Assembly: GCA_963725255.1 (NCBI GenBank)
Contig: CAVRXV010000018.1
Span: 52,829-116,828 of the forward strand
Origin: JAIEPX01 sp963725255
Lineage (GTDB): Bacteria > Pseudomonadota > Gammaproteobacteria > JAIEPX01
Reading direction: 5' to 3'
DNA length: 64,000 nt
Made by a program: the position numbers and the translations under genes. The notes under the pieces are model-generated. The model worked only from the letters and a program-made list of their open reading frames with translations. It did no database searches and was not told where the DNA came from. This document shows, one piece after another, positions 1-9,437 of the stretch. Within the stretch, counting starts at the first letter, position 1. Each line of letters opens with the position of its first letter.

Positions 1-573
1 GGAATTGAAGTTATACATCCGTTTGAAGATGGCAATTGTCGAGTGTTGAATAAGCTCATGAATATATTGTTGATCAAAAATCATCTTCATCCCTCAGTAT
101 TAACTAACCCTAATCGAATAGATGGATTTTCGGTTAATCAATTGGTAGGTGAAATCAAGCAAGGTATGAAAAATTTCGATAATATTTGTAATGGTCAAAG
201 TGATAATGAGATTCAAGGCAAAGCTCAGCCTTATTCAAAAATCGATGAAGATGTGGTTAACATGCGTTGCTGTTATGTTCAGAATAATCCTAATGTAACG
301 AGGGTGGTAGCGATAAATATCGTTAAATCAACGTTGAGAACTATACCCCCACAAGAGCGTCAGAAAGTATTCAATCAACATTTGGAAGAAACAATGCATT
401 TGTTGAGAGAGAAACCTGTGTTTACGGCAAAAGAACTTAGTGACATACAGTCTAATGTATTGGCAAAATTACATAGTGCTACTCAGCGAAGTGTCGTTCT
501 TCCTCGGTGGGTTGAAAAAGAGGGGGCACAACAAACTCCTAATATGGCTCAAAATCCCACTGCTAAAAAATGA
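1..573 (+). CDS. Fic-domain protein, 5'-truncated by window edge
   Basis: The frame is open from base 1 and encodes the C-terminal ~190 residues of a Fic protein. The first residues contain HPFEDGNCR, a Fic catalytic loop (family consensus HPFx[D/E]GN[G/K]R) with Cys in place of the second Gly; the catalytic His and the Arg are kept. Fic enzymes usually transfer AMP or another nucleotide-derived group from a co-substrate to a target hydroxyl. After the loop comes a helical stretch (NRIDGFSVNQLVGEIKQG) that is closely matched in the neighbouring Fic gene, so the two are paralogues. The stop lies 10 bp from the stop of that convergent gene. The start and N-terminal domain are outside the window. 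Substrate unknown; a secreted effector role is only inference. Confidence 0.8.
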   Translation, partial: GIEVIHPFEDGNCRVLNKLMNILLIKNHLHPSVLTNPNRIDGFSVNQLVGEIKQGMKNFDNICNGQSDNEIQGKAQPYSKIDEDVVNMRCCYVQNNPNVTRVVAINIVKSTLRTIPPQERQKVFNQHLEETMHLLREKPVFTAKELSDIQSNVLAKLHSATQRSVVLPRWVEKEGAQQTPNMAQNPTAKK

Positions 574-582
574 ACAGAGATT

Positions 583-1833
583 TTAATAACTGTTTTTTGA
601 AAGTTGTGGAACTGTTGAATTGATAGGTGTTTTTGATAGTAAACGTTTTTTTGAATTTGAAGAAATTATACAGGAAGGAATAATTGGATTGCATAAAACA
701 GTAAATTTTCTTTTAAGTTTATCTAATTCCAGAGGTGACCAGCTATCTTGTTCTGAGAGTAAGGAGCTTAGATATTTCAGAAGTTTTTCTTGTTTTTTTC
801 TAGGTGCCTTGTTAAAGCCATCAATCTCATTCAGGATGAATTTCGACACAATACTGCATAGCATTGGTTTTTTCCCAATAGGGCAAGATTTGATAGTATG
901 AAAGGCTTTGTTGATCAATGAATAATCACTATTGTTTTCGGCGATTTCATTTTTAATGTTCGAGTAAATATGAAAACCCAATTGAGTTTCCTGGCATAAT
1001 TCCTCAAGTGAAAATCCGTCAATTCGATCATTGTTGGTTATAACGCTGGGGGAGAGATGATTTATTGCTAGTAAATATTGTCTTAGTAGATTCATGGTTC
1101 GGCAATTTGCGTCCTTGAAAGGGTGAAAAACTTCGAGAGTTCGAATTGTTTTAGCTATGGCGTAGAGCTTTTGTTCTTCAGTTTCTTTTGGTAAACGATA
1201 ATATTCAACGAATACAAGGTTGACATAATCTATAACTGATTGTCGAATTTGTTCGGGCGTTAAATTCGGAAGTGGGCGAGACTCAATGCTGACAATGTGT
1301 CCATTTTCTAGGGCCGTTAACACCTCTTCTGTCGTTGATAGTTCAATTTTGTTACCATCAATTCTAACAAATCTACTGTATCCATTTTTGAATTCATTTA
1401 TTAATTCATTGATGCCAGCAGGAGTTGCATTTTGACCTGGATTATTAGGGTCGATATTAATTTTAAAACCCGCGCCTGTAATATCCCTGTAATTTTGGTC
1501 TACGGGGATAAATTTGGTATTAAGCTCATTCTCAATGGGGACTTCTTCAAATACATTCGATGTTGTATGACAATGAAGGGCTAGTAAAAAATTAGAATCA
1601 AGTATTGTTGGCTCAGAAGAAGACAAGTTTTGGAGAATGAACTCAAGACCTGAAAATACGCCTTGAAGGTAACCGGGTTCAAGTATGTCCTGACTTAATG
1701 GGCCTTTTGAGCTTATACTTTTTGAAACACCTACCTGCCTATTTCGTGATATCAAGCATCGCCATAATTCCGAAGGTGGGCATTCTGAAAGGGATTCGAT
1801 ACCAAATGGCGTTTTTTTATCAATAATTTGCAT
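583..1833 (-). CDS. Fic-domain protein, 416 aa
   Basis: Complete Fic-family protein. The active loop HPFKDANCR lies at residues 237-245: His, Asp, Asn and Arg of the consensus are kept, but both Gly positions are changed (Ala and Cys). The downstream helix NDRIDGFSLEELCQETQLG matches the truncated Fic gene beside it, and the genes are tail-to-tail. The ~230 residues before the Fic core have no domain I recognise. The start ATG follows an AAGG 9 nt upstream. No signal peptide or membrane segment is seen, so a cytosolic or type-IV-secreted protein is possible. Whether the altered loop still binds a nucleotide phosphate cannot be told from sequence. Confidence 0.8.
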   Translation of the reverse strand: MQIIDKKTPFGIESLSECPPSELWRCLISRNRQVGVSKSISSKGPLSQDILEPGYLQGVFSGLEFILQNLSSSEPTILDSNFLLALHCHTTSNVFEEVPIENELNTKFIPVDQNYRDITGAGFKINIDPNNPGQNATPAGINELINEFKNGYSRFVRIDGNKIELSTTEEVLTALENGHIVSIESRPLPNLTPEQIRQSVIDYVNLVFVEYYRLPKETEEQKLYAIAKTIRTLEVFHPFKDANCRTMNLLRQYLLAINHLSPSVITNNDRIDGFSLEELCQETQLGFHIYSNIKNEIAENNSDYSLINKAFHTIKSCPIGKKPMLCSIVSKFILNEIDGFNKAPRKKQEKLLKYLSSLLSEQDSWSPLELDKLKRKFTVLCNPIIPSCIISSNSKKRLLSKTPINSTVPQLSKNSY

Positions 1834-1949
1834 GTATTTTTACCTTAACATTATATACTTTCAAATATATCATGAGTTTACTTAAAAATAAAGCAAATTG
1901 CTTTGGCTTTCTTGAAACTGTGGTCTACTCGTAGACGTGGTCTCAGATG

Positions 1950-3479
1950 TCAAAAGGAAATCTGAGTGCGAATGTCGAAGGTGTTGTAAGTGCCGTTATT
2001 GTTTTGTGTGCCTATGTCTTGAAGGTGTACGTTCTGCCAAGCGCATTGGAATTTCAAGACGTCATTCGGATAGAAATTTATGCCGACGCTCCAGATATGT
2101 TGAGTACCACCAAAGATAGCATCTGAAATTAAAAGTGAAATATCTCCAGTTCCGGGTTCTTGGTAGGTGTATTGAGCCTTTGAGTGTACATGGTAGCCAA
2201 GTTGAGTGCTGCTGTAGCGGCAGGCTAATTCCCAGGCTCCCCAAGCTTTGTGCCTAGGGTCGAAGGGTTGAATTGGGCTTGGGCGAGTGAATGAGGCATT
2301 CACAATGTTGTATCTTCGAGGCTCGCCGGTGAGCACCCAGCTGCCTTCCACATACCACCCTGAGAAATTAGGGTTAGTGATCCCGGATACCGGTTTTCCT
2401 GGGTTTTTGCGTTTGATGCCGTACCAGAAATGTTCACCCTGGACCATAATGGGACCGTAGCTCAGTGCGGCTTCTAATCCGAGAGAATGGGCTGACTTCG
2501 CGTCGATGGGCCCTGTATTCAGGAAAGTTATATTGTCGACGCGCAGCTCTGGACGATCGGAAAAAGTGATGTTGTAGGTTGTAAAGCCAGGGTCTTGAGT
2601 ATTGGTCGACTCTTGGGGGCGGAAGACGTAGCCAAAATTGCCGCCAAGATGAACATTGCCGTTACACGCTTGTTGTTGCCATGGTGCAATGGCCAGTCGA
2701 CCTACGACAGCTTCTTGTGCGCCACCAGAAGTTGTTGCAGGTGGGATTAAAGCACCTTTGCCGTAAACATCACCAGTAAGAAAGAGTGAAGCATTCCAGT
2801 GGAGGCCATTGCCGATAAATCCCACGGATTCACGGCCTTCGCCTGCGTCTAGGTCGCGCGAGAGCTGGGATGGGGTCGGGCGTTCGCTGAATAAAAGATC
2901 GTCCGATTGCGTAGTGTCGCCGAGATTGGAAGGTGTTGACATAATCCCAAACTTGAACGTAAATGGCGCAAGGAAGCCCGTGTAGCTAGCCCAAGCTGAT
3001 TGAACAAAAGCACCTAAACTTGTGCTCGCTGAAAAAGGAGTGGTGTGTTTACCACCATTATTAATTGTCGAGAGGCTATTCGCGGCAGCATAGCTTTGAT
3101 AAGTCTCGTTGCCGTTTGAGCCGCCAAAATCTATGACGAGTTTGTAGCCAAAATCACCGAAGAAGATTCCCTGGAAGCCTAGCCATGCACGGCGAATATT
3201 CTCGCCGGAAGATTTGAGATTATCGGTTCCGGGAGTTGATAAGGGTTGCGATTTGCTGTACTTAGCCCAGTCTCCTTGCATGAGAACTATAGGCCAGAAC
3301 GCCCACTTGTTATCTGCCGAGGAAATCGTAGGTTGTGTTTTTTGATGTAAGAAGGGCGTAGCAGATCGGAATGTGACGTTGGAGGAGACGTTACTCAGTG
3401 ATAAAGCGTCGTAAGAAAATGTTAGCGCAGAACTGCTGACCAATAATATCGCGCGCAATCGAAGGGTTAGATAAAACAT
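1950..3479 (-). CDS. OprO/OprP-type outer-membrane porin
   Basis: Resembles the phosphate-selective porin O/P family: a beta-barrel with alternating aromatic strands, a region reading KFGIMSTPSNLGDTTQSDDL typical of the family, and a terminal Phe (TFDIRTQISF) as required for BAM-mediated assembly. I chose the ATG at 3479 because it follows an AGGTGAGG ribosome site and begins a Sec signal peptide (MFYLTLRLRAILLVSSSALT); an upstream in-frame start would add 18 residues ahead of the signal. Product about 509 aa, outer membrane. Family members pass phosphate or pyrophosphate, but many homologues are uncharacterised, so the substrate is uncertain. Transcribed alone on the minus strand. Confidence 0.8.
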   Translation of the reverse strand: MFYLTLRLRAILLVSSSALTFSYDALSLSNVSSNVTFRSATPFLHQKTQPTISSADNKWAFWPIVLMQGDWAKYSKSQPLSTPGTDNLKSSGENIRRAWLGFQGIFFGDFGYKLVIDFGGSNGNETYQSYAAANSLSTINNGGKHTTPFSASTSLGAFVQSAWASYTGFLAPFTFKFGIMSTPSNLGDTTQSDDLLFSERPTPSQLSRDLDAGEGRESVGFIGNGLHWNASLFLTGDVYGKGALIPPATTSGGAQEAVVGRLAIAPWQQQACNGNVHLGGNFGYVFRPQESTNTQDPGFTTYNITFSDRPELRVDNITFLNTGPIDAKSAHSLGLEAALSYGPIMVQGEHFWYGIKRKNPGKPVSGITNPNFSGWYVEGSWVLTGEPRRYNIVNASFTRPSPIQPFDPRHKAWGAWELACRYSSTQLGYHVHSKAQYTYQEPGTGDISLLISDAIFGGTQHIWSVGINFYPNDVLKFQCAWQNVHLQDIGTQNNNGTYNTFDIRTQISF

Positions 3480-3634
3480 GTGGTCCCTCACCTGTAAAAA
3501 GTGATTGTAGATGTGGTCAGTAGTTGGGGTCAATATAGCCAGGATAGAAAAGTGAAACCCGTAAAATCCGAAAAATGGCTAGTCAAATGGGGGTGAGCGG
3601 GATAGAATGAGCGATTTGCTGATTGGGTTGGATG

Positions 3635-6474
3635 ATGGACAAAATTACGATTCGTGGTGCGCGTACACATAATTTGAAAAATATTGATCTCACACTTCCT
3701 CGTGATCAGTTGATAGTGATAACAGGTCTTTCTGGGTCTGGAAAATCATCGTTAGCGTTCGATACTTTGTATGCTGAAGGTCAGCGACGCTATGTTGAAT
3801 CTTTATCGGCGTATGCACGACAATTTTTGTCAATGATGCAAAAACCAGATGTTGATCATATTGAGGGTTTATCTCCCGCAATTTCTATTGAACAAAAAGC
3901 AACTTCTCATAATCCACGTTCAACCGTGGGCACCATAACCGAAATTTATGATTATTTACGATTGTTATTTGCACGTGCAGGGCAAGCGCAGTGTCCTGAA
4001 CATGGTACAATTTTAGAAGCACAGACAATTAGTCAAATGGTAGATACAGTATTGTCTCTTCCTGAAGAAACAAAAGTCATGTTGCTGGCACCTGTTGTAA
4101 AAGATCGAAAAGGTGTGCATCAAAATATTATTGCAGAATTACGACGTAAAGGATTTGTGCGAGCTCGAATCAATGGTGAAATCGTTGAGTTGGATAAAGC
4201 GCCAGAATTATCATTAAGAAAAAAACATACAATTGAAGTTGTTGTTGATCGACTAAAAGTGCGCGCAGATTTAACTCAGCGTTTGGCTGAATCTTTTGAA
4301 ACAGCAATACGATCTTACTGGTGGAATTGCAAGTATTGCTTTTATCGATGAAAAAAGGCCTGATATTCAGTTTTCTGCAAAGATGGCATGTTCGATATGT
4401 GGTTATAGTTTACAGAATTAGAGCCTCGATTATTTTCATTTAATAATCCTGTGGGAGCTTGTCCAACGTGTAATGGTTTAGGTGTGAATCAAACGTTTGA
4501 TGCAGAAAAAATTATTTCCGATGAAGAAATAAGTTTGGCAGGTGGTGCGATTAGGGGCTGGGATAGACGTAATTTTTATTATTTTCAAATGTTGCAATCA
4601 TTGGCTAAGCATTTCCGTTTTGATGTGGAAGCTCCTTTCAATAAACTTTCAAAAAAAATTCAAAATATTTTGTTGTATGGCAGTGGTGATGAAGAAATTA
4701 AATTTCGTTTTATGTCGGCGCGTGGAAAAGTTTTTGAAAAAACACATCCTTTCGAAGGGGTGTTAATGAATATGGAGCGCCGATATTCTGAAACAGAATC
4801 AATGGCCGTTCGGGAAGATTTGGCAAAGTTTTTAACAACGAGTCCGTGCAAAACGTGTGAGGGGCAGCGATTACGTTTAGAGGCGCGTCACGTTTTTGTG
4901 CAAGATCATTCGATACCTCATATCGTCAATATGCCTATAGGAAAAGCACAGGAATTTTTTGAGCAAGTTTCATTGCCAGGAAAAAGAGGCGAAATTGCGA
5001 AGAAAATTTTAATTGAAATCACGGCTCGACTTGGATTTTTAGTCAGTGTCGGTTTGAATTATTTGACCTTAGCTCGAAGTGCAGAAACACTTTCGGGTGG
5101 TGAAGCTCAACGTATTCGTTTAGCAAGTCAAATTGGTTCAGGATTAGTGGGCGTCATGTATATTTTTGATGAACCCTCAATTGGATTGCATCAGCGTGAT
5201 AACGATCGATTACTTAAGACATTAAAACACCTACGCGATTTAGGAAATACGGTTATCGTCGTTGAGCATGATGAAGATGCTATTCGTGCAGGCTGATCAT
5301 GTGGTGGATATTGGTCCAGGTGCAGGTGTACATGGTGGATACAAAATTGTTGCAGAAGGGACACCTGCTGATATTGAAGCTCACGATAAATCCTTGACGG
5401 GACAATATTTATCAGGGAAATTAAAAGTGTGGGCCACTGCACTCACGAATTCATACGAAATCCTAAACAATTGTTACATATTCAAGGCGCTCATTACATA
5501 ATTTAAAAAATATTGATGTCGAAATTCCTGTTGGATTAATTACCTGTGTTACCGGTGTTTCAGGGTCGGGAAAATCAAGTTTAATTAACGATACATTTAT
5601 ATCCAATTGCTGCAAAAGAATTTAATGGTGCAACATTAGTGACGCCAGGTCCTTATAAATCAATCGCAGGATTAGGTCATTTTGACAAAGTCGTAGACAT
5701 TGATCAAAGTCCAATTGGACGTACTCCACGCTCAAATCCCGCGACATACACCGGTTTATTTACTCCGATCCGCGAATTATTTGCAGGAACTCCTGAAGCA
5801 AGTTCGCGTGGTTATCTAGCCTGGGCGATTTAGTTTTAATGTGAAAGGCGGACGTTGTGAAGCTTGTGAAGGCGATGGTGTTATTAAAGTTGAAATGCAT
5901 TTTTTAGCCGATGTTTATGTAGAGTGCGATGTATGTAAAGGAAAACGTTATAATCGTGAAACACTAGAGGTTCGTTACAAAGGAAAAAATATTCACGAAG
6001 TTTTAGAGATGACATGTTGAAGATGCGCGTGAATTTTTTGATGCTGTTCCAGTGATTGCGCAAAAATTACAAACTTTAATTGATGTCGGTTTGTCGTATA
6101 TTCACTTGGGGCAAAGTGCAACAACATTATCAGGTGGAGAAGCGCAGCGAGTTAAATTGGCGAAAGAGTTATCAAAGCGAGATACAGGTAAAACTCTTTA
6201 TATTTTAGATGAGCCTACAACCGGATTGCATTTTCATGACATTAAACAATTATTAGAAGTGTTGCATCGCTTGCGTGATAAAGGAAATACGATTATTGTG
6301 ATCGAGCACAATTTAGATGTCATTAGGGCAGCAGATTGGGTAATCGATTTAGGCCCAGAAGGTGGGGATGGGGGTGGTCGCGTCGTAGCGACTGGTACAC
6401 CGGAAGAAGTGATGAATAATTCCGCTTCTTATACCGGTCAATATTTATTGAAGCATGTGAGGCGCAATGAGTAG
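3635..6474 (+). pseudogene. uvrA: uvrA, excinuclease ABC subunit A, eight frameshifts
   Basis: Reading across frames gives a near-complete UvrA, the damage-recognition ATPase of nucleotide excision repair. Kept are MDKITIRGARTHNLKNI at the start, both Walker A motifs (GLSGSGKSS, GVSGSGKSS), both signature motifs (LSGGEAQR), and the zinc site CEACEGDG...CDVCKGKRYN. The frame changes near 4314 (+1), 4418 (-1), 5291 (+1), between about 5420 and 5440 (-1), 5498 (-1), 5602 (+1), 5818 (+1) and 6015 (+1). All are single-base indels; no substitution stop is needed to explain the breaks. The longest intact piece is 281 codons, so no functional UvrA can be made if the sequence is right. Either a very recent pseudogene or local sequence error. 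The permease start overlaps its last codons. Confidence 0.9.
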
Positions 6475-7702
6475 TTTATATCAGAACAAAACGTTTGGTG
6501 GGATTTTGTTGGTCGCGGGAACTTCGATTGGGGCGGGAATGTTGGCGCTACCAATTACAACTGGAGTGGGTGGATTTTACTCAGCCATCGGATTGTTTTT
6601 GATTTGCTTTGCGTACATGTTGGTAACGTTATTTTTATTATTAGAAGCGAATCTTTACGAACCTAGCATGGAAGCTAATATTATTTCAATGGCGCGCCGA
6701 CGTTTAGGTGTTATTGGGCAAATTGCTAGCTGGTCATCATTTTTGTTGCTGTATTATGCTGTTGCTGCTGCTTATATGTCTGCTGGCGGCTCTTTAATCG
6801 GAAAATTATTTTCTTTCAGCGGTGAATTGTCTCTTGTAAAAACAAATATTACAATTATTGGATTTGCTGCAGTGGGTGGTTTGTTGGTATTTTTTGGTGC
6901 TTGGTTAGTGGATCACATTAATCGAGTTTTTATGTACGGTTTAATATTATCGTATTTTGTTCTCGTTTTTTTTGTAACACCTCATGTAAAAATGGTTACA
7001 TTGAATGCGGGTGATTCTAAATATTTAATGGTTGCGATTCCCGTTGTGATTTTATCCTTTACCTCTCATGTGATTGTTCCCAGTTTACGCATGTATATGC
7101 AAAATAATGTGAGTCAATTGAAAAAATCTCTCCTTTATGGATCTTTAGTCCCGCTGATTTTTTATGTGGTATGGGAATTTTTAATTGTTGGTATTCTTCC
7201 TGCGACAGGAGAATATAGTTTAACAGCGATTGCTGCACGGCCTCATCCTGTTGCAGGTATTACTCAAGCGCTGCATTCTTACTTAGGATTGAGTTGGATC
7301 GCTGCGGCAGTGGGTGTTTTTTCTTTTTGTGCTTTAGTGACTTCATTTTTAGCGGTAATTTTAAGCCTCATTGATTTTTTATCGGATGGTTTTCAAATCA
7401 AAAAAGACGTGTGGGGTCGGTTGAGATTATTGTTTTTTACTTTAGTTCCGCCATTATTATTTGCACTGTATTTTCCTTCCGGATTTGTATTGGCACTGAG
7501 TTATGCTGGCGTCTTTGTTGCAGTTTTATACGGTATATTGCCCCCGCTCATGATTTGGAAAGCTCGATATCAAGAGAATTTAGATTGCGGATTCCGCGTC
7601 AAGGGCGGCAAGCCCGTTTTGGTGCTGTGCATTATTGGGGCAATCCTTGTCATATTATTTCAAGTGTTGAGTACGTTAAATCTCCTTCCAGTGCCTCAAT
7701 AA
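6467..7702 (+). CDS. aromatic amino-acid permease (TyrP/Mtr type)
   Basis: 411-residue inner-membrane protein with about eleven hydrophobic segments. The first helix contains GGILLVAGTSIGAGMLALP, the broken-helix signature of the hydroxy/aromatic amino-acid permease (HAAAP) family, whose members import Tyr or Trp by proton symport. Length is usual for the family (about 400). The ATG overlaps the end of uvrA by 8 bases, so translation may be coupled to it. Which amino acid is carried cannot be decided; Legionella-type bacteria often hold several copies of this family. Confidence 0.85.
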   Translation: MSSLYQNKTFGGILLVAGTSIGAGMLALPITTGVGGFYSAIGLFLICFAYMLVTLFLLLEANLYEPSMEANIISMARRRLGVIGQIASWSSFLLLYYAVAAAYMSAGGSLIGKLFSFSGELSLVKTNITIIGFAAVGGLLVFFGAWLVDHINRVFMYGLILSYFVLVFFVTPHVKMVTLNAGDSKYLMVAIPVVILSFTSHVIVPSLRMYMQNNVSQLKKSLLYGSLVPLIFYVVWEFLIVGILPATGEYSLTAIAARPHPVAGITQALHSYLGLSWIAAAVGVFSFCALVTSFLAVILSLIDFLSDGFQIKKDVWGRLRLLFFTLVPPLLFALYFPSGFVLALSYAGVFVAVLYGILPPLMIWKARYQENLDCGFRVKGGKPVLVLCIIGAILVILFQVLSTLNLLPVPQ

Positions 7703-7845
7703 ACAAGGTTAGATTTCTGTCGATTAAATTAATCTGATAACAGGGAAGGCATTTCTTGTCGAGCCGCTTCCCGCCTAGGTTTTCAGGCTTTCATTTACGA
7801 TTAGACGGTCATCCATTTACACTTGGACGCTACACATCGCATGAA

Positions 7846-7880
7846 TTTGCGACGCATTTGCGACGCAAATGCGTCGCAAA
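7846..7880. promoter_or_regulatory. 35-bp perfect palindrome, probable operator
   Basis: Two 17-bp arms (TTTGCGACGCATTTGCG and its exact complement) flank one central A. The 11-mer TTTGCGACGCA occurs twice in direct orientation and once inverted, so the block can be read as overlapping half-sites. It ends 4 bp before the -35 box of the next gene. Position and symmetry suggest a repressor or activator site, perhaps for the DNA-binding protein encoded just downstream; that is inference. Confidence 0.7.
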
Positions 7881-7884
7881 TTTA

Positions 7885-7913
7885 TTGACATTTCTATTGG
7901 CTACTACTAAAAT
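7885..7913 (+). promoter_or_regulatory. sigma-70 promoter, probably giving a leaderless mRNA
   Basis: TTGACA at 7885-7890, a 17-bp spacer, then TAAAAT at 7908-7913. Only 7 bases separate the -10 box from the ATG at 7921, so the expected transcription start falls on or next to the A of the start codon. Confidence 0.75.
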
Positions 7914-7920
7914 GTGTCCT

Positions 7921-9273
7921 ATGAGTGCTATAACCGACATATCTTTGATCCTCAGTGAAGGCGAAAGCTACAAGGTTGAGTTTAAGGAGCAGAAAGCAAA
8001 ACTCGATCGTGAAATTGTTGCATTTGCCAATGCATCTGGTGGCTCCATCTTTTTGGGGGTAAACGACCAATCAGAAGTCGTAGGGATAGAAATATCAAAT
8101 AAATTGATGAGTGAGATTCATGATATCGCGCGTAACTGCGATCCCAGTATTCGGATTAATTTAGTACAACATAAAGCTAAGGTTTTGGAAGTACAGGTTG
8201 AGGAAGGAATTGATAAACCTTATCGATGTCACGATGGCTTCTTTTTACGTGTTGGCCCTAGTGCCCAAAAGCTTCGAAGAGATGAGATAGTTGAACTACT
8301 TAACAATTCAGGCAAAATTCGTTTTGATGAAAGTATTAATACAAAATTTGACTTTACAAATGATTTCTCGAAAAGTCGATTAAAAGAATATCTACAAATT
8401 TGCGAAGTCAAAACCAGTGCAAAAACAGAAGATATTCTACAAAGTTTCAGCGTCGCTGAATATAAAAAAAATGAACTGAAATTTACGAACACTTGTGTTC
8501 TATTCTTCTCACTGAACCCACAACGATTTTTCCCTGAGAGTTATATTACTTGTGTCCGCTATCAATCGAATGATCGATTTTCTATAATAGATAAGGCTGA
8601 AATACTTGGTTCTCCAATAGAGCAAATCGAGGAGGCCATGCTGTTTATTCTTCGCAATATTTCGGTAAAAACTGTTGTGAGCTCAAAAATAAAACCTCGA
8701 ATAGGGCAAAGTACTAAACTTTATGATTATCCTATAAATGCTTTACGTGAAGCTGTTGTAAATGCAGTGACACACCGAGATTATGGTTATGATAGTTCTC
8801 ACATATATATTCATATTTACCCAGATCATATCGACATAGAGAATCCAGGTGGATTATATCATGGACTCACAATTGACAATTTAGGAAAACGTAGTGTTCG
8901 CAGGAACAGATTGATTGCTGATCTATTATATCGAGCTAATTATATCGAGAAGGCGGGAACAGGTTTTGATAGAATGCGTGAAGCACTCAAAAACAATAAT
9001 AATCCACCACTTGATGTAAGCGCGACTAATTTTTTTAATATACGCTTCTACAAAAGAGTAGAATCTGAGAGTGAACTCAACTTAACTTCTCGACAACAGT
9101 TGCTTTATGCCATGTTAAAAGAAAAGATAGTGATAAAAAAACAAGAAGCTGCACTCTATCTAGGTATCAGCAATGATACTGCTCTACGTGAACTCAAAGT
9201 ACTAGAAAAACAAAAATTAATTGTCCGAACTGGAACAGGGAAATCAACTGCTTATAAGATCAATAGAAGTTGA
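7921..9273 (+). CDS. AlbA_2 / RecG-like ATP-binding regulator
   Basis: 450 aa. Residues ~10-125 form an AlbA_2 (Schlafen-type) DNA-binding domain (VEFKEQKAKLDREIVAFANASGG, IFLGVND). The middle and C-terminal part match the RecG-like ATPase module (LREAVVNAVTHRDYG, DIENPGGL, EKAGTGFDRM), and the last ~65 residues look like a winged helix (VIKKQEAALYLGISNDTALRELKVL). Such proteins are often annotated as transcriptional regulators or putative helicases. The ATG at 7921 is chosen because an earlier in-frame ATG at 7912 lies inside the -10 box and AlbA_2 starts right after 7921. The palindrome upstream suggests autoregulation. Confidence 0.8.
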   Translation: MSAITDISLILSEGESYKVEFKEQKAKLDREIVAFANASGGSIFLGVNDQSEVVGIEISNKLMSEIHDIARNCDPSIRINLVQHKAKVLEVQVEEGIDKPYRCHDGFFLRVGPSAQKLRRDEIVELLNNSGKIRFDESINTKFDFTNDFSKSRLKEYLQICEVKTSAKTEDILQSFSVAEYKKNELKFTNTCVLFFSLNPQRFFPESYITCVRYQSNDRFSIIDKAEILGSPIEQIEEAMLFILRNISVKTVVSSKIKPRIGQSTKLYDYPINALREAVVNAVTHRDYGYDSSHIYIHIYPDHIDIENPGGLYHGLTIDNLGKRSVRRNRLIADLLYRANYIEKAGTGFDRMREALKNNNNPPLDVSATNFFNIRFYKRVESESELNLTSRQQLLYAMLKEKIVIKKQEAALYLGISNDTALRELKVLEKQKLIVRTGTGKSTAYKINRS

Positions 9274-9437
9274 TTTGAAGGCGAAAGTTAGAAATTATCG
9301 ATTAATCAATTAATTCGGATCAGTCCCATTATTTATATTTTAGCAGCAATACATTCCATTGTAGCCTGCTTTCTCAAGGTTTTTAAGTGAGTTGTGGTCT
9401 ATAATGAAATAATACATTAGAGAATGGAATTTAACTT

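Noticed and set aside
620..901. 93-aa frame on the plus strand
   Set aside because: Lies wholly within the minus-strand Fic gene and has no relative or ribosome site.
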